A DNA stretch of 64,000 nt from Lachnospiraceae bacterium JLR.KK002 (GTDB lineage Bacteria > Bacillota > Clostridia > Lachnospirales > Lachnospiraceae): the NCBI GenBank assembly GCA_036941025.1, contig JAYMNP010000001.1:496001-560000 (forward strand), in the 5' to 3' direction. The notes under the pieces were generated by a model. It did no database searches. It saw only the letters and a program-made list of their open reading frames with translations, and was not told the origin of the DNA. The position numbers and the translations under genes are program-made. Positions 34,926 to 43,741 of the stretch are shown piece after piece; the stretch's first letter is position 1, and every line of letters begins with the position of its first letter.

Positions 34926-35966
34926 ATGACCATAAACAGAGATTATATTTCCGCACAAAACACCTATGAAAATGAAAATCATCCAAAATATATTGTAATT
35001 CATGAAACAGATAATTACGCCAGAGGGGCGGATGCCCGCCGCCATGCTTTCGCCCAGTCGGCCGGGCATTTAAGTACGTCCGTCCACTATTACGCAGGCT
35101 CAGACGGAGTCTGTCAGGCTGCAGAGCATAAGGACGGCACCTTTTCCATAGGAGTGGAATACAATACCGTCCATGGGGTGAAAGACGCGGACAACAGGAA
35201 TACCATCAATATTGAAATCTGTGTAAACAGCGACGGAGATTATGAGAAAGCCCGTGCAAATGCCATTGAACTGGTGAAGGAGCTGATGAAGACTGCTGAC
35301 ATTCCGGCAGAGAGAGTGATTCGGCATTTTGATGCCAGAGGGAAATACTGTCCCAGGAAAATGATGGACAGTCCAGAGTTGTGGAGAGATTTTCAGAAAC
35401 AGATTGGGCAGGAGGAGCCGGACACCGGGGCAGGACCGTTTCAGGGAGAATCCAGGCCCATGGAAGAATGGTACCGGGTGGGTTCCGGCTGGAAAGACGG
35501 TATCTGCCAGAATCAGACGGGGGCTTATCACAACAGGGAATTTGCCATGAAAGACTGCGGGCCCGGACAGTATGTCTATGACGGACAGGGGAACGTAATC
35601 TATACCGGCGGCCGGAAAGAACAGGACTATGTCTATACGCAGAAACAGTTTATTCTGGATGTACAGAAAATCACCGGTTCTGCTCCGGATGGTATCGCCG
35701 GGGATGAAACCATTGGCAATACTCCCACAGTTTCCAGAAATGACAATAAATATCATCCGGTGGTAACTCCTCTGGAACGGAGGATGAAGGCTCTGGATTA
35801 TTATTACGGAGCTATCGAGGAGGATAACGGAAAACGTCCTCAGTTTGGGAAGGGAATGGAGGAAGCGGTAAATACCTACCAGAAGAAAGTTCTGGGGTAT
35901 AAATATCCGGATGGGGAGATTACCGGGGAGAAAAAGACCTGGGAGTCTCTGCTGGGGATGCTGTAG
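34926..35966 (+). CDS. N-acetylmuramoyl-L-alanine amidase (Amidase_2), endolysin-like
   Basis: A 346-residue cell-wall amidase. The Amidase_2 zinc domain covers about residues 15-155: the zinc histidines are in YIVIHETDN, SVHYY and IRHFDARGKYCPRKMM. The C-terminal third looks like a peptidoglycan-binding repeat (QKQFILDVQKITGSAPDG, then a second EAVNTYQKKVLG copy). There is no signal peptide or membrane segment, so release would need a holin or lysis, as for phage endolysins. GGAGG precedes the ATG. No other phage gene is nearby; it could be a domesticated lysin used at sporulation. Confidence 0.85.
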   Translation: MTINRDYISAQNTYENENHPKYIVIHETDNYARGADARRHAFAQSAGHLSTSVHYYAGSDGVCQAAEHKDGTFSIGVEYNTVHGVKDADNRNTINIEICVNSDGDYEKARANAIELVKELMKTADIPAERVIRHFDARGKYCPRKMMDSPELWRDFQKQIGQEEPDTGAGPFQGESRPMEEWYRVGSGWKDGICQNQTGAYHNREFAMKDCGPGQYVYDGQGNVIYTGGRKEQDYVYTQKQFILDVQKITGSAPDGIAGDETIGNTPTVSRNDNKYHPVVTPLERRMKALDYYYGAIEEDNGKRPQFGKGMEEAVNTYQKKVLGYKYPDGEITGEKKTWESLLGML

Positions 35967-35977
35967 CTGATTTGTCA

Positions 35978-36002
35978 CAGTCCGCAGGGAGTCTGTGGAC
36001 TG
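35978..36002 (+). terminator. Hairpin after the amidase gene
   Basis: CAGTCCGCA and TGTGGACTG form a short stem with a 7-base loop. There is no T run, so termination is uncertain. Confidence 0.35.
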
Positions 36003-36019
36003 CAAGGCTGATTTCCGAC

Positions 36020-36055
36020 AAATTGTACCATAAAAAGTGCAAATTATACCATAAA
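36020..36055 (+). promoter_or_regulatory. Direct repeats, likely LytTR binding site
   Basis: AAATTGTACCATAAA (36020-36034) and AAATTATACCATAAA (36041-36055) differ by one base and start 21 bases apart, two helical turns. LytTR regulators bind paired direct repeats on one face of DNA. The AT-rich promoter region (TATAAT-like sequences near 36070-36090) follows, then the LytTR gene itself. Confidence 0.55.
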
Positions 36056-36176
36056 TATCTTTTTTTGTAATATAATGTAATATAATCTTATTTATAAAAA
36101 ATGTAAATAATAAAAATAATGTAAACAGTAAAAAATAGTGAAAACAGGAAAATAAAACATGGGAGGAGTACTGTCT

Positions 36177-36959
36177 GTGTATCTGATAGCCCTTTGTGAT
36201 GACGAAACAGAAGAATTAAATAAGACGGAGCAAATGCTGTATGACTATAAGAAAAAGCATCCGGGAATGGATTTCAGGGCGGAACGCTTTAAAAGTGCAT
36301 ATGAACTGCTCTGTAAAGTCAGAGAAGGGAATTATATTCCGGATCTGCTGCTGATGGATATATATATGCCGGAGAAGCCGGGGATTGAAGCAGCCAGAGA
36401 ACTGCGTGACATGGGAAATGGAAGCAGAATTGTGTTTCTTACCACTTCCAGAGAACATGCCCTTGAGGCATTCGGCGTGAACGCGGCTCAGTATCTGGTG
36501 AAACCTGTCACAGAGGAGATGCTGTTTCCGATTCTGGACGGGGTTTTCAGAGAGGTGGAAGAGGATCGGAAGAAATATCTGGTTCTGCGGATTGAGGGGA
36601 GAATGCAGCGTGTGGCTTTGCATGATATTGTGTACTGCGAGGCCCAGCGGAAAAATCAGTGTCTGCATCTTGCAGATGACAGTCAGCATCTGCTGCGTAT
36701 GACGCTGACGGAAATTTATGATATGCTTGCCGGATATCAGGAATTTGTAAGGGTGGGGGTTGCCTATGTTATGAATCTGGAGTATATTGATAATCTGAAT
36801 GCCCAGGAAATCTGTCTGAATAGCGGTAAGAAGATTCACCTGCCGCGCGGAGCATACAAAACCTTAAAAGAACAGTATTTCGGATATTATTGCGGAGGAG
36901 AGGAAATAAAATTTGATGAATTGCAGGCCAGTGACCATGAGAACGCCGTAGTTTTCTGA
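36177..36959 (+). CDS. LytTR-family response regulator (AgrA/LytR type)
   Basis: A 260-residue response regulator. The receiver domain covers about residues 1-120, with acidic pocket ALCDDE, phosphoacceptor Asp in LLLMDIYMPEKPG and lysine in LVKPVTEE. The LytTR DNA-binding domain follows (LHDIVYCEAQRKNQCLHL, then FVRVGVAYVMNLEYI). The GTG at 36177 has GGGAGGAG 8 bases upstream and starts right at the receiver; an in-frame ATG at 36159 has only a weaker site. No histidine kinase is adjacent. Target genes are unknown; the direct repeats upstream suggest autoregulation. Confidence 0.88.
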   Translation: MYLIALCDDETEELNKTEQMLYDYKKKHPGMDFRAERFKSAYELLCKVREGNYIPDLLLMDIYMPEKPGIEAARELRDMGNGSRIVFLTTSREHALEAFGVNAAQYLVKPVTEEMLFPILDGVFREVEEDRKKYLVLRIEGRMQRVALHDIVYCEAQRKNQCLHLADDSQHLLRMTLTEIYDMLAGYQEFVRVGVAYVMNLEYIDNLNAQEICLNSGKKIHLPRGAYKTLKEQYFGYYCGGEEIKFDELQASDHENAVVF

Positions 36960-37015
36960 CGGTGGAGAATATGGGGCCGGTGAAATACGGAATCAGAAAG
37001 AGCATATCAGCAACG

Positions 37016-37050
37016 GCACAGGATAATCGGAAAGGGTCCTGTGCTGTTTT
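37016..37050 (+). terminator. Terminator after the LytTR gene
   Basis: GCACAGGA (37016-37023) and TCCTGTGC (37037-37044) enclose 13 bases, followed by TGTTTT. Confidence 0.65.
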
Positions 37051-37091
37051 GCCGTGCGGAAAAGTCATTTTCCAAAAATGATACGACACAA

Positions 37092-37202
37092 TTCGACAAA
37101 ATATATAGCGCTATAATCGGTATGATAATAATGTTATGGTAAAAAAGCACTAATTTGACAAGGTTCGTGTTAAAATGATAATACCAGGATTTCTTTGTCG
37201 AA
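37092..37202 (+). promoter_or_regulatory. spo0A promoter region with 0A boxes
   Basis: TTGACA (37155-37160), 16 bases, GATAAT (37177-37182) make a sigma-A-type promoter. Matches to the Spo0A box TGTCGAA occur at 37196-37202 (forward) and 37092-37098 (TTCGACA, reverse), flanking the promoter and suggesting autoregulation. The rest of the 346-bp gap holds the LytTR terminator and no gene. Confidence 0.6.
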
Positions 37203-37305
37203 AATCAGAGAAATCTTTTTATTGAAGGAATATTTATTTGAGGATATAATACAAATAGTTGCCTTTTATGAGGGATTATTATGAAAACCAACAGGAGGAT
37301 TTAGC

Positions 37306-38106
37306 GTGGAAAAATTAAATGTGGCAATTGCAGATGACAATGAGAGAATGCTGAGGGAATTGGGAGACATCGTAAAAAGCGACGAAGAACTTCAGGTAGT
37401 AGGAACAGCGAAAGATGGAGAAGAAGCATACGAAATGATAAAAAAGAAGGAACCGGACGTGGTATTGCTTGACATTGTTATGCCTAAACTGGACGGACTG
37501 ACTGTGATGGACAAAATCAGAAGCGATAAAAATATCAAAAAACATCCGGCGTTTATTATAATAACCGCAATCGGACAGGAAAAAATCACAGAGGACGCAT
37601 TTTCTCTGGGAGCGGATTACTATATTATGAAGCCTTTTGACAACGAAGTAGTGCTGAACCGTATCAAGCATGTGCGGAATTCGGAACTGCGCAGGGGAAC
37701 AGAGGTACGAAAGGTCAATGCCTATGAGAAGAAGCAGGATCTGGAGGAACGGAATCTGGAAAGCGATGTGACAAACATTATCCATGAAATCGGCGTACCT
37801 GCCCATATCAAAGGATATCAGTATCTGCGGGAGGCCATTATCATGTCGGTGCGGGATATGGAAATGCTGAATTCCATTACCAAAATCCTGTATCCTGGAA
37901 TTGCAAAGAAGTATCAGACCACGCCAAGCCGGGTGGAACGGGCCATCCGCCATGCCATTGAGGTTGCATGGAGCAGAGGAAAAATGGATACCATTGACGA
38001 ATTATTCGGCTATACCATTCACAATGGGAAAGGAAAACCTACAAATTCTGAATTTATAGCTTTAATTGCGGACAAAATTCGGTTAGAATATAAGTTAAGA
38101 GAATAA
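37306..38106 (+). CDS. spo0A: Stage 0 sporulation response regulator Spo0A
   Basis: A 266-residue master regulator of sporulation. The receiver has [11 protein letters not shown], phosphoacceptor Asp in [13 protein letters not shown] and the lysine in YIMKPFDNE. The C-terminal effector domain contains the recognition helix [21 protein letters not shown] and ends with [11 protein letters not shown], all diagnostic of Spo0A. Translation begins at GTG, 7 bases after AGGAGG. spoIVB, usually the upstream neighbour in Bacilli and many Clostridia, is not present here. It is followed by glgA after 15 bases, possibly co-transcribed. Confidence 0.97.
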   Translation: MEKLNVAIADDNERMLRELGDIVKSDEELQVVGTAKDGEEAYEMIKKKEPDVVLLDIVMPKLDGLTVMDKIRSDKNIKKHPAFIIITAIGQEKITEDAFSLGADYYIMKPFDNEVVLNRIKHVRNSELRRGTEVRKVNAYEKKQDLEERNLESDVTNIIHEIGVPAHIKGYQYLREAIIMSVRDMEMLNSITKILYPGIAKKYQTTPSRVERAIRHAIEVAWSRGKMDTIDELFGYTIHNGKGKPTNSEFIALIADKIRLEYKLRE

Positions 38107-38121
38107 GTAGGAGGTTTTTAC

Positions 38122-39558
38122 ATGAAGAAGATACTCTTTGCAGCATCCGAGGGGAATCCTTTTGTCAAGACCGGAGGTCTGGCAGATGTGGTGGGGGCTT
38201 TGCCGAAATATCTGGATAAGGAAACCTTTGACGTAAGGATTATTCTGCCGAAATATCTGTGTATTTCAGAAGAACATCGGCAGAATATGAAATACGTGAC
38301 CGAGTTCCATGCAGATATGCCGAGAGAACAGGAATACATAGGAATTTATGAAGCCAGCGTGGAAGGTGTTCACTATTATTTTATAGATAATGAGCATTAT
38401 TTTGCAGGAAACGGTCCTTATAACCAGATTTTTGAAGATGTGAATAAATTCGCATTTTTCTGCCGGGCAGTGCTGGCCAGCCTGCCGGAACTGGGTTTCT
38501 GCCCGGATATCATACACTGCCATGACTGGCAGACAGCGCTGATTCCGGTATTTCTGGATGCATTTTACCGGGAAAACGCCTTCTATCAGAATATCCGCAC
38601 AGTCCTTACCATTCATAATCAGAAATTTCAGGGCCGGTGGCGGATAGACGATATTGAAAACTGCCGGGATCTGCCTTCCCATTACCGTTACGGAGCCATG
38701 GAGGCCTATGGGGAAACGAATTTTCTGAAAGCGGGAATCCTTCACGCAAACCGGGTCAATGCGGTCAGTGAGACATATGCCAGAGAGATTCAGGGACAGC
38801 AGGGCGGTGAAGGGCTGGACGGTGTAATGAGGGAGATTTCCGGCAAGCTCTCCGGTATTGTAAACGGGATTGACAATGAGGAGTATGACCCCAGGACGGA
38901 TTCCAGGCTGAAGGCAAACTTCGACGTGAAGACGATTGCCAGGAAGAAGCAGAATAAAGAAGCGTTGCAGGCCGCTCTGGGCCTTCGGAAAGACAGTTCC
39001 GCCATGGTAATCGGCATGGTGTCCCGGCTGACTCAGCAGAAAGGATTTGATCTGGTACGGGCAGTGCTGGAGGAAATGATGAATACCCTGAATGTACAGG
39101 TGGCGGTGCTGGGTACGGGGGAAGAACAGTTTCAGAATTTCTTCCGTCATTTCGACTGGAAGTATCCGGACCGGGTGTCTGCCACCATAGGCTACAGCGA
39201 AGAAAAGGCCCATCTGATTTACGGCGGCGCAGATGCGTTCCTCATGCCTTCTCAGTTTGAGCCATGCGGCCTGAGCCAGTTAATCAGTATGCGCTACGGT
39301 ACCATTCCCATTGTCCGGGAGACAGGGGGATTAAAGGATACGGTAGAGCCTTACAATGAAATCTGGCATACGGGAAACGGGTTCAGCTTTGCCAATTATA
39401 ATGCTTCGGAAATGCTGATGATTGTACGGTATGCCTGTGATGTGTTCTGCAACCATCCCAAAGACTGGAAAGCTATGATGAAGCGGTGCATGAATGAGGA
39501 TAATTCCTGGAAAAAATCTGCCGGAAAATATGAGAAGCTGTATCTGGAACTGGTGTGA
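38122..39558 (+). CDS. glgA: Glycogen synthase (ADP-glucose)
   Basis: A 478-residue GT5 glycosyltransferase. The ADP-glucose-binding motif KTGGLADVVGALPKYL is at residues 15-30. The catalytic region HDWQTALIPVF follows, and the C-terminal GT-B half has SRLTQQKGFDLV and MPSQFEPCGLSQLISMRYG. It extends alpha-1,4-glucan from ADP-glucose in the cytoplasm; clostridia store glycogen before sporulation. AGGAGG precedes the ATG. It stands alone without glgC/glgD here. Length and motifs are normal. Confidence 0.95.
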   Translation: MKKILFAASEGNPFVKTGGLADVVGALPKYLDKETFDVRIILPKYLCISEEHRQNMKYVTEFHADMPREQEYIGIYEASVEGVHYYFIDNEHYFAGNGPYNQIFEDVNKFAFFCRAVLASLPELGFCPDIIHCHDWQTALIPVFLDAFYRENAFYQNIRTVLTIHNQKFQGRWRIDDIENCRDLPSHYRYGAMEAYGETNFLKAGILHANRVNAVSETYAREIQGQQGGEGLDGVMREISGKLSGIVNGIDNEEYDPRTDSRLKANFDVKTIARKKQNKEALQAALGLRKDSSAMVIGMVSRLTQQKGFDLVRAVLEEMMNTLNVQVAVLGTGEEQFQNFFRHFDWKYPDRVSATIGYSEEKAHLIYGGADAFLMPSQFEPCGLSQLISMRYGTIPIVRETGGLKDTVEPYNEIWHTGNGFSFANYNASEMLMIVRYACDVFCNHPKDWKAMMKRCMNEDNSWKKSAGKYEKLYLELV

Positions 39559-39568
39559 CATTTTCTGC

Positions 39569-39604
39569 GGGAGCTGCCCACAGCCGAAACCGGCGGGCGC
39601 TCCC
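39569..39604. terminator. Hairpin between convergent glgA and DUF5688 genes
   Basis: GGGAGC (39569-39574) pairs with GCTCCC (39599-39604), with inner GCCC/GGGC pairing. No strong T run. Confidence 0.45.
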
Positions 39605-39637
39605 GTCGTTATATTATGCGGAAAATGCAGACAGAAA

Positions 39638-40549
39638 TCAGCATATGGAGAGCTGGCAGGAATTTCTGTCATAGAAGTAAACGCAGTCGGAAAGAATTTC
39701 TTCCGGGGAGACTTCAGCCAGGTTGATTTCCCTCACAATCCGGGGCAGTTCTCCGGGATTGCCTGCGCGGGAAGCAGGAATGGCAATTACTTCATGGACA
39801 CTGCTGGGAAGTATATAGAGGCTGTCGTTCAACTGGCCGGATACCTGTTTCAGCGTATCCTGATAGAGGATACAGCAGGCGCCGTTCAGCCGCAGACGGT
39901 TGGTGAGCACATACATGGGAACAATTTCGGAAGACAGAGTTTCTCTGGCAGACTGCTGTTCTTCTTCCGGGAGTACGTCAAGGGAGGGAAAGATAAGGTC
40001 TGCCAGGGAATCCCAGCGGAACGGGAGCAGAAGAGGCGTATTCTGCCGGGCCAGAGAGAACAGCGTATCTCCGGAAATATTCCAGTATGCCAGATGCTCG
40101 TTGAAAATGGGAATGGACGCATGTTTTCCAGGCCCTTCCTGTATCAGACAATAAAATACAACGGCGAGGTCCATCCAGGGAAAATGGGGAATTTCTTTCA
40201 GAAGTTCCCTGTTTTTTTCGTAATTTATCAGTTTACAGGCAATGCGGGAACGAATATTCTCAAAACAGGTGAAAAAGGAAGTGTCCACGGTTCTGACATT
40301 GCAGTGTTCATGGTAATAGTGCAGTATACGGGCCTTAAGGACGGAAAAGGAAGTTCCGTTCTGATAGCTTTCATAATAATGGTTCAGATAAATAGCAGGG
40401 GAAACATTACTGCCCGGCTCCAGAATGGTGAGTCCGTCCAGCAGAATATGATTGTTATGGGAAAAAGGGCGGATGGAAACAGAAGTGCCCGCGGGAAACA
40501 GCTCTTCCAGACTGGCGACGAGCTGCTGCTTAAACTGTTCGTATGTCAT
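39638..40549 (-). CDS. DUF5688-family protein
   Basis: A 303-residue soluble protein of unknown function. It resembles the DUF5688 family common in Lachnospiraceae: an N-terminal MTYEQFKQQLV, a central YLNHYYESYQNG and a C-terminal VHEVIAIPASRAGNPGELPRIV are the basis. Residues QVSGQLNDSLYILPSSVHE lie in the last third. There is no signal peptide, membrane span or obvious catalytic motif. The ATG at 40549 follows AGGAGG; the frame is open further upstream without a ribosome site. It is monocistronic, divergent from the opp operon. Confidence 0.7.
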   Translation of the reverse strand: MTYEQFKQQLVASLEELFPAGTSVSIRPFSHNNHILLDGLTILEPGSNVSPAIYLNHYYESYQNGTSFSVLKARILHYYHEHCNVRTVDTSFFTCFENIRSRIACKLINYEKNRELLKEIPHFPWMDLAVVFYCLIQEGPGKHASIPIFNEHLAYWNISGDTLFSLARQNTPLLLPFRWDSLADLIFPSLDVLPEEEQQSARETLSSEIVPMYVLTNRLRLNGACCILYQDTLKQVSGQLNDSLYILPSSVHEVIAIPASRAGNPGELPRIVREINLAEVSPEEILSDCVYFYDRNSCQLSIC

Positions 40550-40590
40550 AATACCTCCTGTGCTGTGCTGGCAGCCTGGAAGATTATGGT

Positions 40591-40609
40591 CCACACAGAT
40601 TCCGTGTGG
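40591..40609. promoter_or_regulatory. Palindrome in the divergent DUF5688/opp region
   Basis: CCACAC-N7-GTGTGG lies 40 bases upstream of the DUF5688 start. It is a candidate operator or small hairpin; nothing else identifies it. Confidence 0.3.
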
Positions 40610-40692
40610 GCTTAACTGTACCACGAAAACCGGAAAAATGCAAGAGTAAATTTGGGGAAATTCTAAATTTTTTGTTGACAAATGACAATTGA

Positions 40693-41604
40693 CTGGCAAA
40701 GTATATTGGAAAACGACTCGTACTGGCAATTGTTACGATTTTCATTGTCAGCGCCATTACATTTTTTGTAATGAATGCGATTCCGGGCGGGCCCTTTAAC
40801 AAGGAGAAGGCTACCAGCGCGGAGGCCCAGAAAGTTCTGGAGAAACGGTATAATCTGGATAAACCACTGGGAGAGCAGTATGTAATCTATCTGAATAACC
40901 TGCTGCATGGAGACTGGGGAATTTCTTTACATAACGGACGTGATATCTGGAAGGAAATTACAGGGCGTTTCCAGGTGTCGGCAAAGCTGGGGGGAATGGC
41001 AGCGGCAGTTGCCATTGTAATCGGACTGGTGCTGGGCAGCATTGCAGCCCTTACCCGGAACCGGTTTCCGGATCGTCTGATTATCTTTTTTACAACTCTG
41101 GGAACAGCAATGCCCTCTTTTGTGCTGGCTACGCTGCTTCTGCTGGTATTCTGTCTGAAGCTGGGATGGTTTCCGGTGTGGTCTTCCGGCAATCCCAATT
41201 ATGTTCTGCCGATTATCGCCCTTAGCGTATATCCCATGGCATATATTACACGTCTGACCAAAACAAGTATGCTGGATGCTCTGAATCAGGATTATGTCCG
41301 TACAGCAAAGGCAAAGGGCGTTCCGGGCTGGAAGGTGATTTTCAAACATGCCCTCCGCAATGCTCTGGTTCCGGTAGTGACCTACGTGAGTCCCATGGTT
41401 GCCTATATTCTGATCGGTTCCATGGTGGTGGAGAATATTTTTACCATCGGAGGACTGGGTTCTACTTTTGTAACCAGTATCGTAAACCGTGATTATACCA
41501 TGATTATGGCTGTAACGCTGTTTCTTGCCATATTGATGGTAATTGCAAATCTGCTGACGGATATCGCATATAAGATGATAGATCCGAGAATCACGTTTGA
41601 ATAG
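40693..41604 (+). CDS. oppB: Oligopeptide ABC transporter permease OppB
   Basis: A permease of about 303 residues with six membrane helices; the EAA-type loop is ALNQDYVRTAKAKGVPGWKVIFKHALRN split over about residues 196-223. From CTG 40693 the frame reads AKYIGKRLVLAIVTIF then FFVMNAIPGGPF, matching the normal OppB N-terminus. Yet there is no ATG, GTG or TTG before the ATG at 40771, and no good ribosome site. A stop lies immediately before the CTG. Either CTG is used or the 5' end is damaged; starting at 40771 would lose the first helix. Downstream genes oppC, D, F and A are intact, so the system is probably functional. Confidence 0.8.
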   Translation: MAKYIGKRLVLAIVTIFIVSAITFFVMNAIPGGPFNKEKATSAEAQKVLEKRYNLDKPLGEQYVIYLNNLLHGDWGISLHNGRDIWKEITGRFQVSAKLGGMAAAVAIVIGLVLGSIAALTRNRFPDRLIIFFTTLGTAMPSFVLATLLLLVFCLKLGWFPVWSSGNPNYVLPIIALSVYPMAYITRLTKTSMLDALNQDYVRTAKAKGVPGWKVIFKHALRNALVPVVTYVSPMVAYILIGSMVVENIFTIGGLGSTFVTSIVNRDYTMIMAVTLFLAILMVIANLLTDIAYKMIDPRITFE

Positions 41605-41619
41605 AGAAGGACAGAAAGG

Positions 41620-42717
41620 ATGGAAACCATGGTGGAGAATCAGGAACTGAAAAAGAGGCAGCTCTTTTCCGCACAGGTGGATTTGAGCAAATTTAAAGAT
41701 AAAGATTTTGAACAGGCAACGGAGGAGGAGAAGAAACAGCAGGATGTTATGGGAGAGTCCACCACCTTTTTCAAAGACGGTATGAGACGTCTCAGGAAAA
41801 GTCCTCTGGCTATGGGCAGTATTGTGGTACTGGCGCTGATTCTTGCTCTTATCATTATCGCGCCCATGATTGTGCCTTACAAATATTCACAGATTATATC
41901 GGTAAACGGAGTGCGTGACAAAACGGCGGCGAATATGGGGCCTTTTGAATATTCCAAACTGGAGACAAAGTACATGGAGGAAACCGGAGAAAAGCTGTTT
42001 CCTCGTATTTTCGGTACGGACAGCCTGAGCAGGGATTACTTTATCCGTGTGATTTACGGAACAAGGGTAAGCCTGTCCGTGGGAGTTGTGGCTTCCATTA
42101 TGGTATTGATTATCGGTCTTTTGTACGGCTCTATTGCCGGCTATTTCGGAGGAACGCTGGATTTGATTATGATGCGTATTGTGGACGTCATCTATTCTCT
42201 GCCGGATATGCTGATTATTATTCTGTTGTCCGTGGTGCTGAATGAGACCTTGAAATCTGTGCTGGAAGGCACTGTGCTGCAGGCGCTGGGAACCAATATG
42301 ATTTCGATTTTTATTGTGTTCGGCCTGCTGTACTGGGTAAGCATGGCAAGGCTGATTCGCGGACAGATTCTTACGATTAAGAACAATGAGTATGTGCTGG
42401 CGGCCCGCTGTATCGGTACAAAAAACGGCAGGATTCTCAGAAAGCATATTCTGCCCAACTGTCTGTCGGTCATTATTATTACCACAACCCTGCAGGTGCC
42501 GAGCGCAATTTTTACAGAGAGTTATCTGAGTTTCCTTGGGCTGGGTGTTTCGGACCCTCTGACTTCTCTGGGAAGTCTGGCCAACGACGCCAGAGCAGGT
42601 ATGCAGTCCTATCCTCTGCGCCTGGTGATTCCGGCCATTGCAATCTGCCTGATTGTGCTGGCGCTTAATTTGCTGGGGGACGGCCTGCGGGATACATTTG
42701 ATTCGAAACTGAAGTAA
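41620..42717 (+). CDS. oppC: Oligopeptide ABC transporter permease OppC
   Basis: A 365-residue permease. A cytoplasmic N-terminal tail of about 60 residues leads to the first helix (MGSIVVLALILALIIIAPMIV), followed by a periplasm-facing loop and five more helices. The EAA loop is VLAARCIGTKNGRILRKHILPN. It pairs with OppB to form the channel. GAAGGA lies 8 bases before the ATG, 15 bases after oppB. Length is slightly greater than average owing to the tail; no defect seen. Confidence 0.93.
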   Translation: METMVENQELKKRQLFSAQVDLSKFKDKDFEQATEEEKKQQDVMGESTTFFKDGMRRLRKSPLAMGSIVVLALILALIIIAPMIVPYKYSQIISVNGVRDKTAANMGPFEYSKLETKYMEETGEKLFPRIFGTDSLSRDYFIRVIYGTRVSLSVGVVASIMVLIIGLLYGSIAGYFGGTLDLIMMRIVDVIYSLPDMLIIILLSVVLNETLKSVLEGTVLQALGTNMISIFIVFGLLYWVSMARLIRGQILTIKNNEYVLAARCIGTKNGRILRKHILPNCLSVIIITTTLQVPSAIFTESYLSFLGLGVSDPLTSLGSLANDARAGMQSYPLRLVIPAIAICLIVLALNLLGDGLRDTFDSKLK

Positions 42718-42730
42718 GGAGATAAGCAGA

Positions 42731-43741
42731 ATGAGTGAAGATAATAAATATATTTTGGAAGTAAAAGATCTCCATACCAGTTTTTTTACGGAAAATGGAG
42801 AGGTGCAGGCGGTAAATGGAATTTCCTTTACCCTGGAGCCCGGAAAAACCCTGGGAATTGTGGGAGAATCCGGTTCCGGTAAGTCGGTAACCGCCTATTC
42901 CGTTATGCAGATTCTTGCGGAAACCGGTAGAATCACCGGCGGGGAAGTGAGGTATCAGGGAGAGGATATTATCGGATGGAACAGCAGGCAGATGCAGAAG
43001 TTCCGGGGAGCGAAATGTTCTATTATTTTCCAGGACCCCATGACCAGCCTGAATCCGGTGTTTACGGTGGGAAGCCAGCTTACGGAGGCGATTCTTCTTC
43101 ATACAGATAAAGATAAGAAGCAGGCCAGGGAGCGGGCCATTGAAATGCTGACGCTGGTGGGCGTAAATGAGCCGGAGAGCCGGCTGAAACAGTATCCCCA
43201 TGAGCTTTCCGGCGGTATGCGCCAGCGTGTGATGATTGCCATGGCTCTTGTATGCGAGCCGGATATTCTGATTGCGGATGAACCTACCACTGCGCTGGAT
43301 GTGACCATTCAGGCTCAGATTCTGGAGTTGATGCAGGAACTGCAGCAGAAGCTGGGCATGGCCATTATCATGGTGACTCATGATCTGGGCGTAATTGCCA
43401 GCATGTGTGATGAAATTCTGGTTATGTATGGCGGACGTGTCTGCGAAAGAGGCACAGCGGATGATATTTTCTATCGTCCGGCCCATGAATATACGAAAGG
43501 CCTGCTGCGCTCCATTCCGAAGACAGACAATATGAATGAAAAGCTGGTTCCCATTGGCGGAACCCCTATCAATCTGCTGCAGATGCCGGAGGGCTGTGCG
43601 TTCTGTCCCAGATGCGACGCAGCCATGAAAATCTGCCTGAAAGAGAAGCCGGAGGAGCTGCGCGTCAGTGAAACCCATCTGGCAAGCTGCTGGATGAATA
43701 TAAAAGAATTGTATGAAGCACAGGAAGGAGAACAGTCATGA
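42731..43741 (+). CDS. oppD: Oligopeptide ABC transporter ATPase OppD
   Basis: A 336-residue ATPase. The Walker A is GESGSGKSV, the ABC signature is LSGGMRQRVMIAMAL, and Walker B is ILIADEPTTALDVT, with the switch histidine in MVTHDLGV. The C-terminal oligopeptide-family extension has cysteines FCPRCDAAMKICLKEKP that may hold an Fe-S cluster. It works as a heterodimer with OppF, whose start codon overlaps this stop (ATGA). AAGGAG precedes the ATG. Confidence 0.95.
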   Translation: MSEDNKYILEVKDLHTSFFTENGEVQAVNGISFTLEPGKTLGIVGESGSGKSVTAYSVMQILAETGRITGGEVRYQGEDIIGWNSRQMQKFRGAKCSIIFQDPMTSLNPVFTVGSQLTEAILLHTDKDKKQARERAIEMLTLVGVNEPESRLKQYPHELSGGMRQRVMIAMALVCEPDILIADEPTTALDVTIQAQILELMQELQQKLGMAIIMVTHDLGVIASMCDEILVMYGGRVCERGTADDIFYRPAHEYTKGLLRSIPKTDNMNEKLVPIGGTPINLLQMPEGCAFCPRCDAAMKICLKEKPEELRVSETHLASCWMNIKELYEAQEGEQS

